From an uncultured Clostridia bacterium (lineage in GTDB: Bacteria; Bacillota; Clostridia; Peptostreptococcales; Acidaminobacteraceae): a stretch of DNA of 14,837 nt. The notes below the pieces were generated by a model, which searched no databases, was not told the DNA's origin, and saw only the letters and a program-made list of their open reading frames with translations. Numbering within the stretch: the stretch's first letter is position 1; each line of letters begins with the position of its first letter. Location of the stretch: NCBI GenBank assembly GCA_937880545.1, contig CALFKA010000222.1, positions 1-14,837 on the forward strand, written 5' to 3'. Shown here piece by piece: positions 7,404 through 13,564 of the stretch. Made by a program: the position numbers and the translations under genes.

Positions 7404-8650
7404 AGCTCCTCCAGAGAAAAGGTGAGTCGCTCACATGAGCAAAGGTCTTTTCCGCTCAGATTTAAGATGACTTTTTCTATTTCGGCAGGTCGTAGTATGT
7501 CATAGTGTTTTTGAAGGATTTCGTTTTCTCCCAGACGGACGCGAAGGATGGCTCCCTGAAGAGTGCGGGAACATCGAAAATAGAAGACGATTTTTTCCTG
7601 AGGCTGTCTTCGAATGCCTTGTGGGACTACATAGAGAAGGTTTTTCTCTGCGGTGACAGGAAGAGTCGAGGGAATATTTCCCGGTGTCCAGACAGCGGCC
7701 GCTCTGCCGGCCCGCTCTCCGCTTTCGGAGACGTAGTCTGCCAGGTCACTCACATGGTACGCGTTACCGCAGCTGAAAAGGCCTGGCACGCTCGTCATCC
7801 CGTCTTCATCTGCGACAGGTCCTTTTGTCACGGGGTCAATTACAGCCCCCAGATTCTGCGCTAATTCATTTTCGGGGATCAGGCCGACTGACAGGATCAG
7901 CGCATCACAGCTGAGATCTTCTTCTGTCCCGGGAAGGGGTGTCAGGTTCTCGTCTACCTTCACAAGAGTGACACCTTGAACGCGCTCTTTGCCATGCACC
8001 TCGAGAACGGTAGTCGACAGATGCAGGGGGATATCAAAATCTTCCAGGCACTGATAGAGATTGCGACTAAGACCACCCGGTTCGCTCTTGGCTTCATATA
8101 CGCCAAGGACTTCTGCGCCCTCGAGTGTCAGTCTTCTGGCCATGATAAGCCCAATATCTCCGGAGCCGAGGATCACGCACCTTTTTCCGGGGAGCTGACC
8201 GAGGACATTCAAGTAATATTGGGCGGTACCTGCTGTCAGGACTCCGGCAGGTCGGGTGCCATGGACGGCGACCTGGCGGGCCGTTCTCTCGCGACAGCCA
8301 GTGGCTAAGATGAGGGAACGCGCAAAAATATTCGACATGCCATGGCGGCTGCTCAGAAGTAGGACAAAGCCCTTTTCCAGCTTAGTAATACGGGAGACAA
8401 AGCTGAGTGTTTGGATCTCGGCTCCTGATTCCCTGGTCTTAAGGATCTCTCTGGATGCATACTCGCATCCGCTGAGCTTTTCTCTGTAGCGAATCAAGCC
8501 AAATCCATCGTGAATGCATTGTTTTAGAATGCCTCCGGGTCGAGCCTCTCGCTCTATCACAAGGACGGAAGCGTCTTCTTCTCTTGCAGAAACAGCGGCG
8601 GCGAGTCCTGCCGGTCCCGCTCCGATGATGACGACGTCATATTTCTTCAC
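7400..8650 (-). CDS. NAD(P)/FAD-dependent oxidoreductase
   Basis: 416-residue two-dinucleotide-fold flavoprotein (COG0446 type). From the chosen start the FAD fold is VVIIGAGPAGLAAA (GAGPAG at 10-15), then PGGILKQCIHDGFGL, a conserved segment of the reductases that accompany GlpA-like proteins (Cys45). ATGCRER (116-122) and the NAD(P) fold CVILGSGDIGL (GSGDIG at 162-167) follow, and a second FAD contact reads FSCGNAYHVSDLADYV. The start is a GTG at 8650, preceded by aaaggagag at ideal spacing and overlapping the upstream stop by 14 bases. An ATG at 8707 is in frame but would overlap the upstream gene by 71 bases and adds residues before the Rossmann strand that the fold does not need. Expected role: pass electrons between NAD(P) and the GlpA-like dehydrogenase. 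Direction and partner are inferred from context. Confidence 0.9.
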   Translation of the reverse strand: MKKYDVVIIGAGPAGLAAAVSAREEDASVLVIEREARPGGILKQCIHDGFGLIRYREKLSGCEYASREILKTRESGAEIQTLSFVSRITKLEKGFVLLLSSRHGMSNIFARSLILATGCRERTARQVAVHGTRPAGVLTAGTAQYYLNVLGQLPGKRCVILGSGDIGLIMARRLTLEGAEVLGVYEAKSEPGGLSRNLYQCLEDFDIPLHLSTTVLEVHGKERVQGVTLVKVDENLTPLPGTEEDLSCDALILSVGLIPENELAQNLGAVIDPVTKGPVADEDGMTSVPGLFSCGNAYHVSDLADYVSESGERAGRAAAVWTPGNIPSTLPVTAEKNLLYVVPQGIRRQPQEKIVFYFRCSRTLQGAILRVRLGENEILQKHYDILRPAEIEKVILNLSGKDLCSCERLTFSLEEL

Positions 8651-10367
8651 GGCCCTCTCCTTTCTCTCCAAAGAGGATCCGACTGCCCGGGACACCTTTG
8701 CAGACATTTTCAGGTAGGATTTTTGCCTCTTCTGCTATCAGCGGGAGAATCAGTGGAGCGCAGAAGCCTCCCTGACAGCGACCGGACGTGGGGCGTACAC
8801 GGCGCTTAATTCCGTCGAGCGTAAAGCAGGGGAGAGGGCGACGCATGGCATCTAGAATTTCTCCCTTGCTGATCTCTTCGCAGCGGCAAAGAATTTGCCC
8901 GTAATCGGGGTTCTGGCGGATCAGTCGGTCGCGCTCTTTTTCGGGGAGAGAGGCGAGGTGGGGAGGGGCTTTGCGGTAGGGATTGAAGGAAGGGTTTGAT
9001 GGAACGTTTCCAAACCTGGAAAGATAGGTGAGAGCCATCTTCTCCATCTTCAGCGCAATAGCCGGTGCGGCAGTGAGGCCAGGAGACTGAATCCCTGCAG
9101 CGTGGAGGATGTTTTCTGTCTGTCTTCCCTTCTCCAAAATAAAATCTTCTTCATAAGTGGCGGCGCGGATACCGGAAAAGTATGCGATGGTATCTGCCGG
9201 GTTCAGCCAGTTCGAGATGTTTTTCTGCTTTTCAAAAACCGCTTGTAGGTTGTCTCGGTGGGTAGAAAAATCTTCCTTTTCTCTCACCTCCACTGCATCC
9301 GGACCTACAAGGACATTGCCATGGATAGTGGGAATGATTCCCCCTCCTTTGGAGTGACGGTTTGCATTCCATCCCTGAAGAAATGAGTAGACGCTGTGAA
9401 TGTTCGCCTTCACTTTCTTGTCGAGAATGACACTGCTGCCCTTTCTGGGGTGGATAGAAAAGAAGCGGTCTCCTGCCATCCGAGCGATTTCTTCGGCAAA
9501 GACTCCCGCGGCGCTGATGACAAGCCGAGGATAAATCGTTCCACGGTTCGTGTGAACCGCAGTAATGTACTTTTTCCCTCGCCTGGTAAGATCCATGGAG
9601 AGTGCTGCCGTATTTAATGATATTTCTGCGCCATTTTGGATGGCGTTTTCTGCAAGGGCGATCGTGAGATTGAAAGGACAGATAATGCCGGCTCCCTCAA
9701 AGAAAAGAGCAAATGCTGCCCGATCGGAAAGGCCGGGCTCCAGCCGATGGAGTTTATTTTTTTCAATGAAGCGGACTTTCCCTGCAACAGAGAGATTGAA
9801 ATAAAGAAGCGAAGCGATAGCAGGGAGTTTCATGCTGCGCTTCTGAAAGACCAAGTGCTGGCCCACACGCTCAAAGGGAATATCCAGTTCGCGTGCCAGC
9901 TGATCGTAGAGAGGATTTCCCCGGTTGTTGTATTTTTTCTTCAGAAGGCCGGGGAGCAGATCGATGCCGGGATGGATCACCCCGTCGTTTCGAGAGGAGG
10001 CGTGGACGGCGACATCATACTCCTTCTCAATTAGAAGAATATCCAGCTTGCTTTTGGTAAGCTCTCTAGCAATGGCGCATCCAATGACCCCGCCGCCAAT
10101 AATCAGAACATCGGGGTGGCGGCCATCCAGTGAGTTGTCTCTGAGATCGGGAAGGGAGCCAAGGGGATGCTCCATAACCTGCGAATCAGGGACAATATCG
10201 TTGACTACATGTGTACGACTGCCTTTTTTTGCTGCCAACAGGCCGGCTTCTACGGCTTGCTGCCATTCAGAACAGTGCCCGGTAAGGTGGATAATACCGT
10301 GGTGTTTTTCCCGATGGATCCGACCACTGCACAGTTTGTCAAGCTTATACTGAAGAGATCGTTTCAT
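8637..10367 (-). CDS. GlpA-like FAD dehydrogenase with C-terminal [2Fe-2S] BFD-like domain
   Basis: 576-residue flavoprotein and first gene of the minus-strand operon. Residues 1-60 form a small domain (IIHLTGHCSEWQQAVEAGLL, then THVVNDI) resembling a BON-type fold; this assignment is tentative. Residues from 86 begin a DAO/GlpO-type FAD domain, DVLIIGGGVIGCAIARELTK, with the substrate-side segment SSRNDGVIHPGI near 124-135 typical of glycerol-3-phosphate dehydrogenases and 2-hydroxyglutarate oxidases. The C-terminus carries C494-x-C496 and C531-x4-C536 in GRCQGGFC, the BFD-like [2Fe-2S] binding pattern found in GlpA. It is expected to oxidise an alpha-hydroxy or glycerol-phosphate-like substrate and pass electrons through the cluster to the adjacent reductase and DUF1667 protein. 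The start at 10367 has gggagg at good spacing and lies about 35 bases after the predicted transcription start. Substrate is inferred from family and neighbours only. Confidence 0.88.
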   Translation of the reverse strand: MKRSLQYKLDKLCSGRIHREKHHGIIHLTGHCSEWQQAVEAGLLAAKKGSRTHVVNDIVPDSQVMEHPLGSLPDLRDNSLDGRHPDVLIIGGGVIGCAIARELTKSKLDILLIEKEYDVAVHASSRNDGVIHPGIDLLPGLLKKKYNNRGNPLYDQLARELDIPFERVGQHLVFQKRSMKLPAIASLLYFNLSVAGKVRFIEKNKLHRLEPGLSDRAAFALFFEGAGIICPFNLTIALAENAIQNGAEISLNTAALSMDLTRRGKKYITAVHTNRGTIYPRLVISAAGVFAEEIARMAGDRFFSIHPRKGSSVILDKKVKANIHSVYSFLQGWNANRHSKGGGIIPTIHGNVLVGPDAVEVREKEDFSTHRDNLQAVFEKQKNISNWLNPADTIAYFSGIRAATYEEDFILEKGRQTENILHAAGIQSPGLTAAPAIALKMEKMALTYLSRFGNVPSNPSFNPYRKAPPHLASLPEKERDRLIRQNPDYGQILCRCEEISKGEILDAMRRPLPCFTLDGIKRRVRPTSGRCQGGFCAPLILPLIAEEAKILPENVCKGVPGSRILFGEKGEGREEI

Positions 10368-10382
10368 AGAGCCTCCCTTATA

Positions 10383-10398
10383 AGTCGGTCAGCCGACT
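10383..10398. promoter_or_regulatory. Inverted repeat, candidate TetR operator (downstream of start site)
   Basis: agtcgg (10383-10388), spacer tcag, ccgact (10393-10398): perfect 6-base arms. It lies just downstream of the predicted start of the minus operon and upstream of its ribosome binding site, where a bound repressor would block transcription. The divergent TetR gene makes it a natural binding site. As RNA it could also form a small hairpin near the 5' end of the mRNA. Confidence 0.55.
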
Positions 10399-10406
10399 AA
10401 CTTGAC

Positions 10407-10420
10407 AATAGTGTACTATT
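10407..10420. promoter_or_regulatory. Second inverted repeat over the -10 element
   Basis: aatagt (10407-10412), gt, actatt (10415-10420): perfect 6-base arms with a 2-base centre. It fully covers the -10 element of the minus-strand promoter, so a protein bound here would block RNA polymerase. It is an alternative or additional operator for the TetR-type regulator. Confidence 0.45.
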
Positions 10421-10438
10421 TTCTATGGCGCATTGCAA
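10410..10438 (-). promoter_or_regulatory. Promoter of the minus-strand five-gene operon
   Basis: On the minus strand, -35 TTGCAA (10438-10433), a 17-base spacer, and -10 TACACT (10415-10410), each matching the sigma-70 consensus at four of six positions. Transcription would start near 10403, about 35 bases before the ATG at 10367. Confidence 0.6.
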
Positions 10439-10469
10439 GAGAAAGGCAGAAGGATGGAGAAAACGAGCG

Positions 10470-10478
10470 TGGTATAAT
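10470..10478 (+). promoter_or_regulatory. Extended -10 promoter of the tetR-type gene
   Basis: TGG followed by a perfect TATAAT (10473-10478) is an extended -10 element. No good -35 is visible, which such promoters do not require. The start site would be near 10485, giving a leader of about 25 bases before the ATG at 10510. Both palindromes lie more than 50 bases upstream, so direct self-repression through them is not obvious. Confidence 0.65.
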
Positions 10479-10509
10479 AACGCCAGAGTACTGAGGAAAG
10501 AGGTAAGAC

Positions 10510-11136
10510 ATGGCTGCACCCTATCTGGACAATATTCGAGACAAAATTTTAAGCTCTGCTAGAAAACTCCTGCACAATAAAGCCTTTACCGATGTGTCAC
10601 TTGCAGAGATTGCAAAAGATGCCGGAGTATCAAAAGGCAGCGTGTACTATTATTATAAAAATAAAGACCATATTCTCTATGATCTTGCAGACGACTATCT
10701 GGCAAAGCTCTACGATGATCTGAGGGTCTGGGTAGAGGATGAAAGCAAAGACACGAGTCTGCCGCGCCTGCTTCAATACATTATTGAGAGAGGCAACACG
10801 GACACAGAAAAAGGACTGCGTCTCAACTTGACGATGGACGCGATCAATGGAGATGAGATCCTGAGAGAAAAACTTATGCAGCGCTATCAGCTCTTTTGTA
10901 AAGAACTGGATGCCCTGATCAGCGAACGATTGTGTAAGGCGGGAAGAGACGCCTGCGCCGGAAACTTTTACGGTTGGCTGATGATCATCATCGTCGATGG
11001 CCTGATGATTCAGACACTGATGGGAAACTGTCTCCTAGAACAGAAAGCATTCACTCATCAGTTGGTAGACCTGATTACCATGCGTCCATCTTGCCAAGAT
11101 ACTCTTCCTGAAGAGACGATGGTGAGGGGACGGTGA
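10510..11136 (+). CDS. TetR/AcrR-family transcriptional regulator
   Basis: 208-residue regulator. The N-terminal helix-turn-helix is clear: RDKILSSARKLLHNKAFTDVSLAEIAKDAGVSKGSVYYYYKNKDHILYDL (about 10-59), with recognition helix around 40-50. The remaining helical part is the dimerisation and ligand-binding domain, which diverges in this family and gives no hint of the ligand. The ATG follows aaagagg at normal spacing. It is transcribed divergently from the five-gene flavoenzyme/kinase operon, with 142 bases between the start codons that hold both promoters and two palindromes. The simplest reading is that it represses that operon and is released by a metabolite of it. No terminator follows, so it may be co-transcribed with the downstream flavodoxin-fold genes. 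Confidence 0.93.
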   Translation: MAAPYLDNIRDKILSSARKLLHNKAFTDVSLAEIAKDAGVSKGSVYYYYKNKDHILYDLADDYLAKLYDDLRVWVEDESKDTSLPRLLQYIIERGNTDTEKGLRLNLTMDAINGDEILREKLMQRYQLFCKELDALISERLCKAGRDACAGNFYGWLMIIIVDGLMIQTLMGNCLLEQKAFTHQLVDLITMRPSCQDTLPEETMVRGR

Positions 11137-11137
11137 T

Positions 11138-11263
11138 ATGCATATTGGCAGAGAAAGAAAGCAGATGGCTTTGACTTTCTGCGGTCATCACAATATTACA
11201 CGAAAAGAAGAAATGGTCTATCTTTGTCTAAAAATGAGCGTTTCTCAATTTACAGCAGTATAA
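11138..11263 (+). pseudogene. Short ORF resembling the decayed N-terminus of a SLOG/DUF1273-like protein
   Basis: A 41-codon frame starts one base after the tetR stop, with gaggggacgg upstream, and ends 11 bases before the next gene. Residues 10-20 read MALTFCGHHNI, followed by TRKEEMVYLCLKM. This resembles the first strand and helix of SLOG-type (YpsA/DUF1273-like) proteins, which begin with a TFCGHR or CFTGHR motif and continue for at least 100 more residues. Here the frame stops early. The following bases do not restore it for any useful length. I read it as a truncated remnant; an independent small protein is possible but less likely. The motif similarity is by eye only. Confidence 0.4.
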
Positions 11264-11274
11264 GGGCTTTATCT

Positions 11275-11769
11275 ATGATACTGATTATCAAAGACAATAC
11301 ATATAAACTCACGACATCGAAGAATGTTCGAGCGCTCTCTCCCGGAGGGGAGATTTTTCCCTGTACGGGGTGCTACCAATGTTGGATTCGTACACCCGGC
11401 ATTTGTGTGATTCAAGACGACTATTGCAGGATGGCTTCCCTTCTCAGTGAGGTGGATGAAATTTTCCTATTAAGCCGTATGACGTATGGAAGTGTGAGTC
11501 CTTTTGTAAAGAACGTACTCGATCGTTCACTGAGCTACATGCTTCCCTACTTTGAGGTAAAAGATGACCACTCTCATCATCCGCTTCGCTATCCGAATCG
11601 CTTTCGCATGCACTATGCAATCTACGGGGAGGCGACAGAGGGAGAAAAAGAGACGCTGCGAAAAATCGCATCTGCGAATGGAAAGAACCTGGAAGCGGAA
11701 GTCGATGTTGAGTTCTTCACGAACTGGAGGGAGCTGGAGGAGGGTATGCGTGAACATTGGATTGATTAA
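11275..11769 (+). CDS. Flavodoxin-fold / NADPH-dependent FMN reductase-like protein, short form
   Basis: 164-residue protein of the flavodoxin-like/NADPH-dependent FMN reductase group. It starts with a first strand MILIIKD and, after a short link, carries PCTGCYQCWIRTPGICVIQDDY (from 29; cysteines 30, 33, 36, 44). This cysteine-rich loop is characteristic of the anaerobe-type iron-sulfur flavoprotein/flavodoxin family. The segment VDEIFLLSRMTYGSVSPFVKNVLDRSLSYMLPYF is the following strand and flavin-side loop. The usual FMN phosphate loop (GSxRxxxNT) and first helix are absent, making it shorter than typical members. The ATG at 11275 is preferred over an in-frame TTG at 11224, since it opens directly on the first strand and has aaggg upstream. 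The next gene overlaps its 3' end by 20 bases. Redox role is inferred and the partner is unknown. Confidence 0.75.
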   Translation: MILIIKDNTYKLTTSKNVRALSPGGEIFPCTGCYQCWIRTPGICVIQDDYCRMASLLSEVDEIFLLSRMTYGSVSPFVKNVLDRSLSYMLPYFEVKDDHSHHPLRYPNRFRMHYAIYGEATEGEKETLRKIASANGKNLEAEVDVEFFTNWRELEEGMREHWID

Positions 11770-12397
11770 CGGAAGTATCCGTAGTAGAGGTGTTTCCGCA
11801 AGTCTTCTCGAGGAAGTGAAACTTCTGTTCGATGGAGAAGACATATCATCCTTCCACTGGAAGAGCCGGGAAGAAGCTCTCACCTCTGCAGATACTTTCA
11901 TAGAATCGAATGCGCTGGTACTGTTTTTCGGCGTCTACTTTGACGGAGTGCCATCTCATCTTCTGGGATGTATGGAAGAGCTGGAGAAAGTGATTTCGTC
12001 ATGGAAAGAGAAGCCTTCCCTCTATGCCGTCATCAACTGTGGCTATTATGAGGTGAGCAATACAGACCTTTCTTTTGAGATCCTGCGCCACTGGTGCGGG
12101 AGGCTTGGAATCCCTTTTAAGGGAGGTATCGCTTTCGGTTCAGCCGGAGGGTATCTTGCCTATCGAAGAATCGCTATGGGTGAGGGACCGAAGGAGAAGC
12201 TTTCGCTGGTCCTTCATGACTTAGTCTCCGCTGTAAAGGAAGAAAGGGAGATTGGGATCGCTTCAGTAGATCTTGGGATGAGCAGGGAAGAGTACTTTGT
12301 GGATGGCAACAAAGGCTGGGATATCATAGCAAAGAGACAGGGGCTGTCAAAAGAGGATTTGCTGAGAGCTCCCTCTTTTCAACAAGATAAACATTGA
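11750..12397 (+). CDS. NAD(P)H-dependent oxidoreductase-like flavodoxin-fold protein
   Basis: 215-residue protein starting at a GTG (11750) with a strong ggaggaggg five bases upstream. An upstream ATG frame exists but it is a shadow inside the preceding gene. The N-terminus NIGLINGSIRSRGVSASLL is a first strand plus an NGSxRxxGxS loop, the FMN phosphate-binding pattern of the NADPH-dependent FMN reductase fold. ALVLFFGVYFDGVPSHLLGCMEELEK is the next strand and loop, and SLYAVINCGYYE the third. The overlap of 20 bases with the previous flavodoxin-fold gene implies coupled translation, and the two may act as a pair. The last 40 residues (EYFVDGNKGWDIIAKRQGLSKEDLL) are an extra helical tail not needed for the fold. 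Substrate unknown. Confidence 0.75.
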   Translation: MNIGLINGSIRSRGVSASLLEEVKLLFDGEDISSFHWKSREEALTSADTFIESNALVLFFGVYFDGVPSHLLGCMEELEKVISSWKEKPSLYAVINCGYYEVSNTDLSFEILRHWCGRLGIPFKGGIAFGSAGGYLAYRRIAMGEGPKEKLSLVLHDLVSAVKEEREIGIASVDLGMSREEYFVDGNKGWDIIAKRQGLSKEDLLRAPSFQQDKH

Positions 12398-12437
12398 TAG
12401 GAAGCTTGGCACTCATTGCGCGTGAACGAGGATGGTG

Positions 12438-13358
12438 ATGAAAAAGATTCTGCTCGTGTTGCTCTGCTTACTGTTTCTATTTGGGTGCTCTGAAGAGGGG
12501 GTGACTGTCATCGATGAACCGTTAGCCAGCCCGGAACTGAAGATAAAGGGTTTTTACCTCGAGCAACGTGCTATGTACTTAATTCCGCACTACATAATAA
12601 GTAGGACAGACAACGGATACTTTGTGAAGGTAACGGATACTGTTCAGGAGGATGTATTTCAGTACAGTGATCAGCTTCTCGATGATGAATATGCAAGTCT
12701 TGTCGAGATCAGCGCCGAAGAGTTTTGGGAGTTGAGCGACATTCTCCTGAAACACAGGATCTTGGATCTTGATGGATTTCACGAGAGTAAAACATCAGAT
12801 GTGCTTGACAGCGGAGACGGATTTCGCCTGCTCGTCAGACTGGCTGATCAAAAGGAAATAGCCGCTTCCGGACATAATGTCTTCTTCGAAGGCTATGATG
12901 TCTTTTTAAGGGAGCTGACGCAGTTTGTAGACAAGCATACGGATTATTCACGTTATCAGGCAACGGATTTGCTACAGGAAGACCCCGGTTTTCTCCTATT
13001 TTTGTTTGAAGATGGAAATGCACTCAAGGTATATAGGCTCGAACTGGAAAAGAGCAATCGGAGATGGAGCATCGTTATCAATGACGGCGATGGGAAATTC
13101 ACAGGAAAAAGTGTAGATATCGCCGACTATGGTACAGCAACTGAAGAATTACCGTTCGACAGATTCATCCGGATCATCGATTCATTGGACAAGCAGAAAG
13201 AAGAAGACTATAGCAACTGGCACGTCACTATTTTGATTACCTTTGAGAATGGCAAAAGGTATGAGTACAGTGCCAATTTCAATGATGAAAATGCCCCGAT
13301 TGTAAGAGAGATGGTACTTGAGATGAAAGAGTACTATGATGAGCTTAATGGGAACTGA
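12438..13358 (+). CDS. Putative lipoprotein of unknown function
   Basis: 306-residue protein with a lipoprotein signal: MKK, a hydrophobic core, and lipobox L-F-G-C with the lipidated Cys at 17. It is expected on the outer face of the cytoplasmic membrane. The ATG at 12438 is chosen because gagg ends six bases upstream; an ATG two codons earlier would overlap that site. I do not recognise the family. The mature part is acidic and appears to hold two similar halves (about 60-165 and 207-303). Each has a helix with an AEEFWELSDIL or PFDRFIRIIDSL pattern, then a two-strand stretch (GFRLLVRLADQKEIAASGHN and WHVTILITFENGKRYEYSAN), then a final helix. This suggests a duplicated ligand- or protein-binding module. 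It follows the flavoprotein gene by 40 bases and may share its transcript. Confidence 0.75.
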   Translation: MKKILLVLLCLLFLFGCSEEGVTVIDEPLASPELKIKGFYLEQRAMYLIPHYIISRTDNGYFVKVTDTVQEDVFQYSDQLLDDEYASLVEISAEEFWELSDILLKHRILDLDGFHESKTSDVLDSGDGFRLLVRLADQKEIAASGHNVFFEGYDVFLRELTQFVDKHTDYSRYQATDLLQEDPGFLLFLFEDGNALKVYRLELEKSNRRWSIVINDGDGKFTGKSVDIADYGTATEELPFDRFIRIIDSLDKQKEEDYSNWHVTILITFENGKRYEYSANFNDENAPIVREMVLEMKEYYDELNGN

Positions 13359-13465
13359 GACTCACTCTGCGATGATAGAGCACTTTGCCTTCACTATAAA
13401 TACTTACAATTGTTTTTGTCGTATTTGCGGACATAATCCTCTGATGGGTAGAACTATTGCTGGCG

Positions 13466-13489
13466 ACGAGCGTCGGTAGCTCGTTTTTT
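13466..13489 (+). terminator. Rho-independent terminator after the lipoprotein gene
   Basis: acgagc (13466-13471), loop of seven bases, gctcgt (13479-13484), and a T-run covering 13484-13489. Perfect six-pair stem. It lies about 108 bases after the lipoprotein stop and would end the tetR-flavoprotein-lipoprotein transcript. Confidence 0.8.
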
Positions 13490-13491
13490 CA

Positions 13492-13521
13492 TTGAGTGAA
13501 TGACCGTGGCGGTGCTATACT
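13492..13521 (+). promoter_or_regulatory. Promoter of the M20 peptidase gene
   Basis: TTGAGT (13492-13497), an 18-base spacer, and TATACT (13516-13521) preceded by TGC, forming an extended -10. Transcription would start near 13528, about 37 bases before the ATG at 13565. It directly follows the upstream terminator, so the gene is an independent unit. Confidence 0.75.
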
Positions 13522-13564
13522 TAGGGAAGAATCATCACTTATCTGCAGAAAAAAGGAGTCTACC

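Noticed and set aside
8651..8707. ATG start at 8707 for the FAD/NAD(P) oxidoreductase
   Set aside because: It lacks a clear ribosome site and overlaps the upstream gene by 71 bases. The GTG at 8650 has aaaggagag at ideal spacing and opens on the Rossmann strand.
11564..11749. ATG start at 11564 for the second flavodoxin-fold protein
   Set aside because: The extra 62 residues are arginine-rich shadow sequence antisense in character to the fold and lie inside the previous gene; the GTG at 11750 has a strong ribosome site and begins the first strand.
13496..13564. GTG/ATG-extended N-terminus of the M20 peptidase
   Set aside because: The extension overlaps the promoter -10 region, so it would not be transcribed; the ATG at 13565 has aaaaggag.
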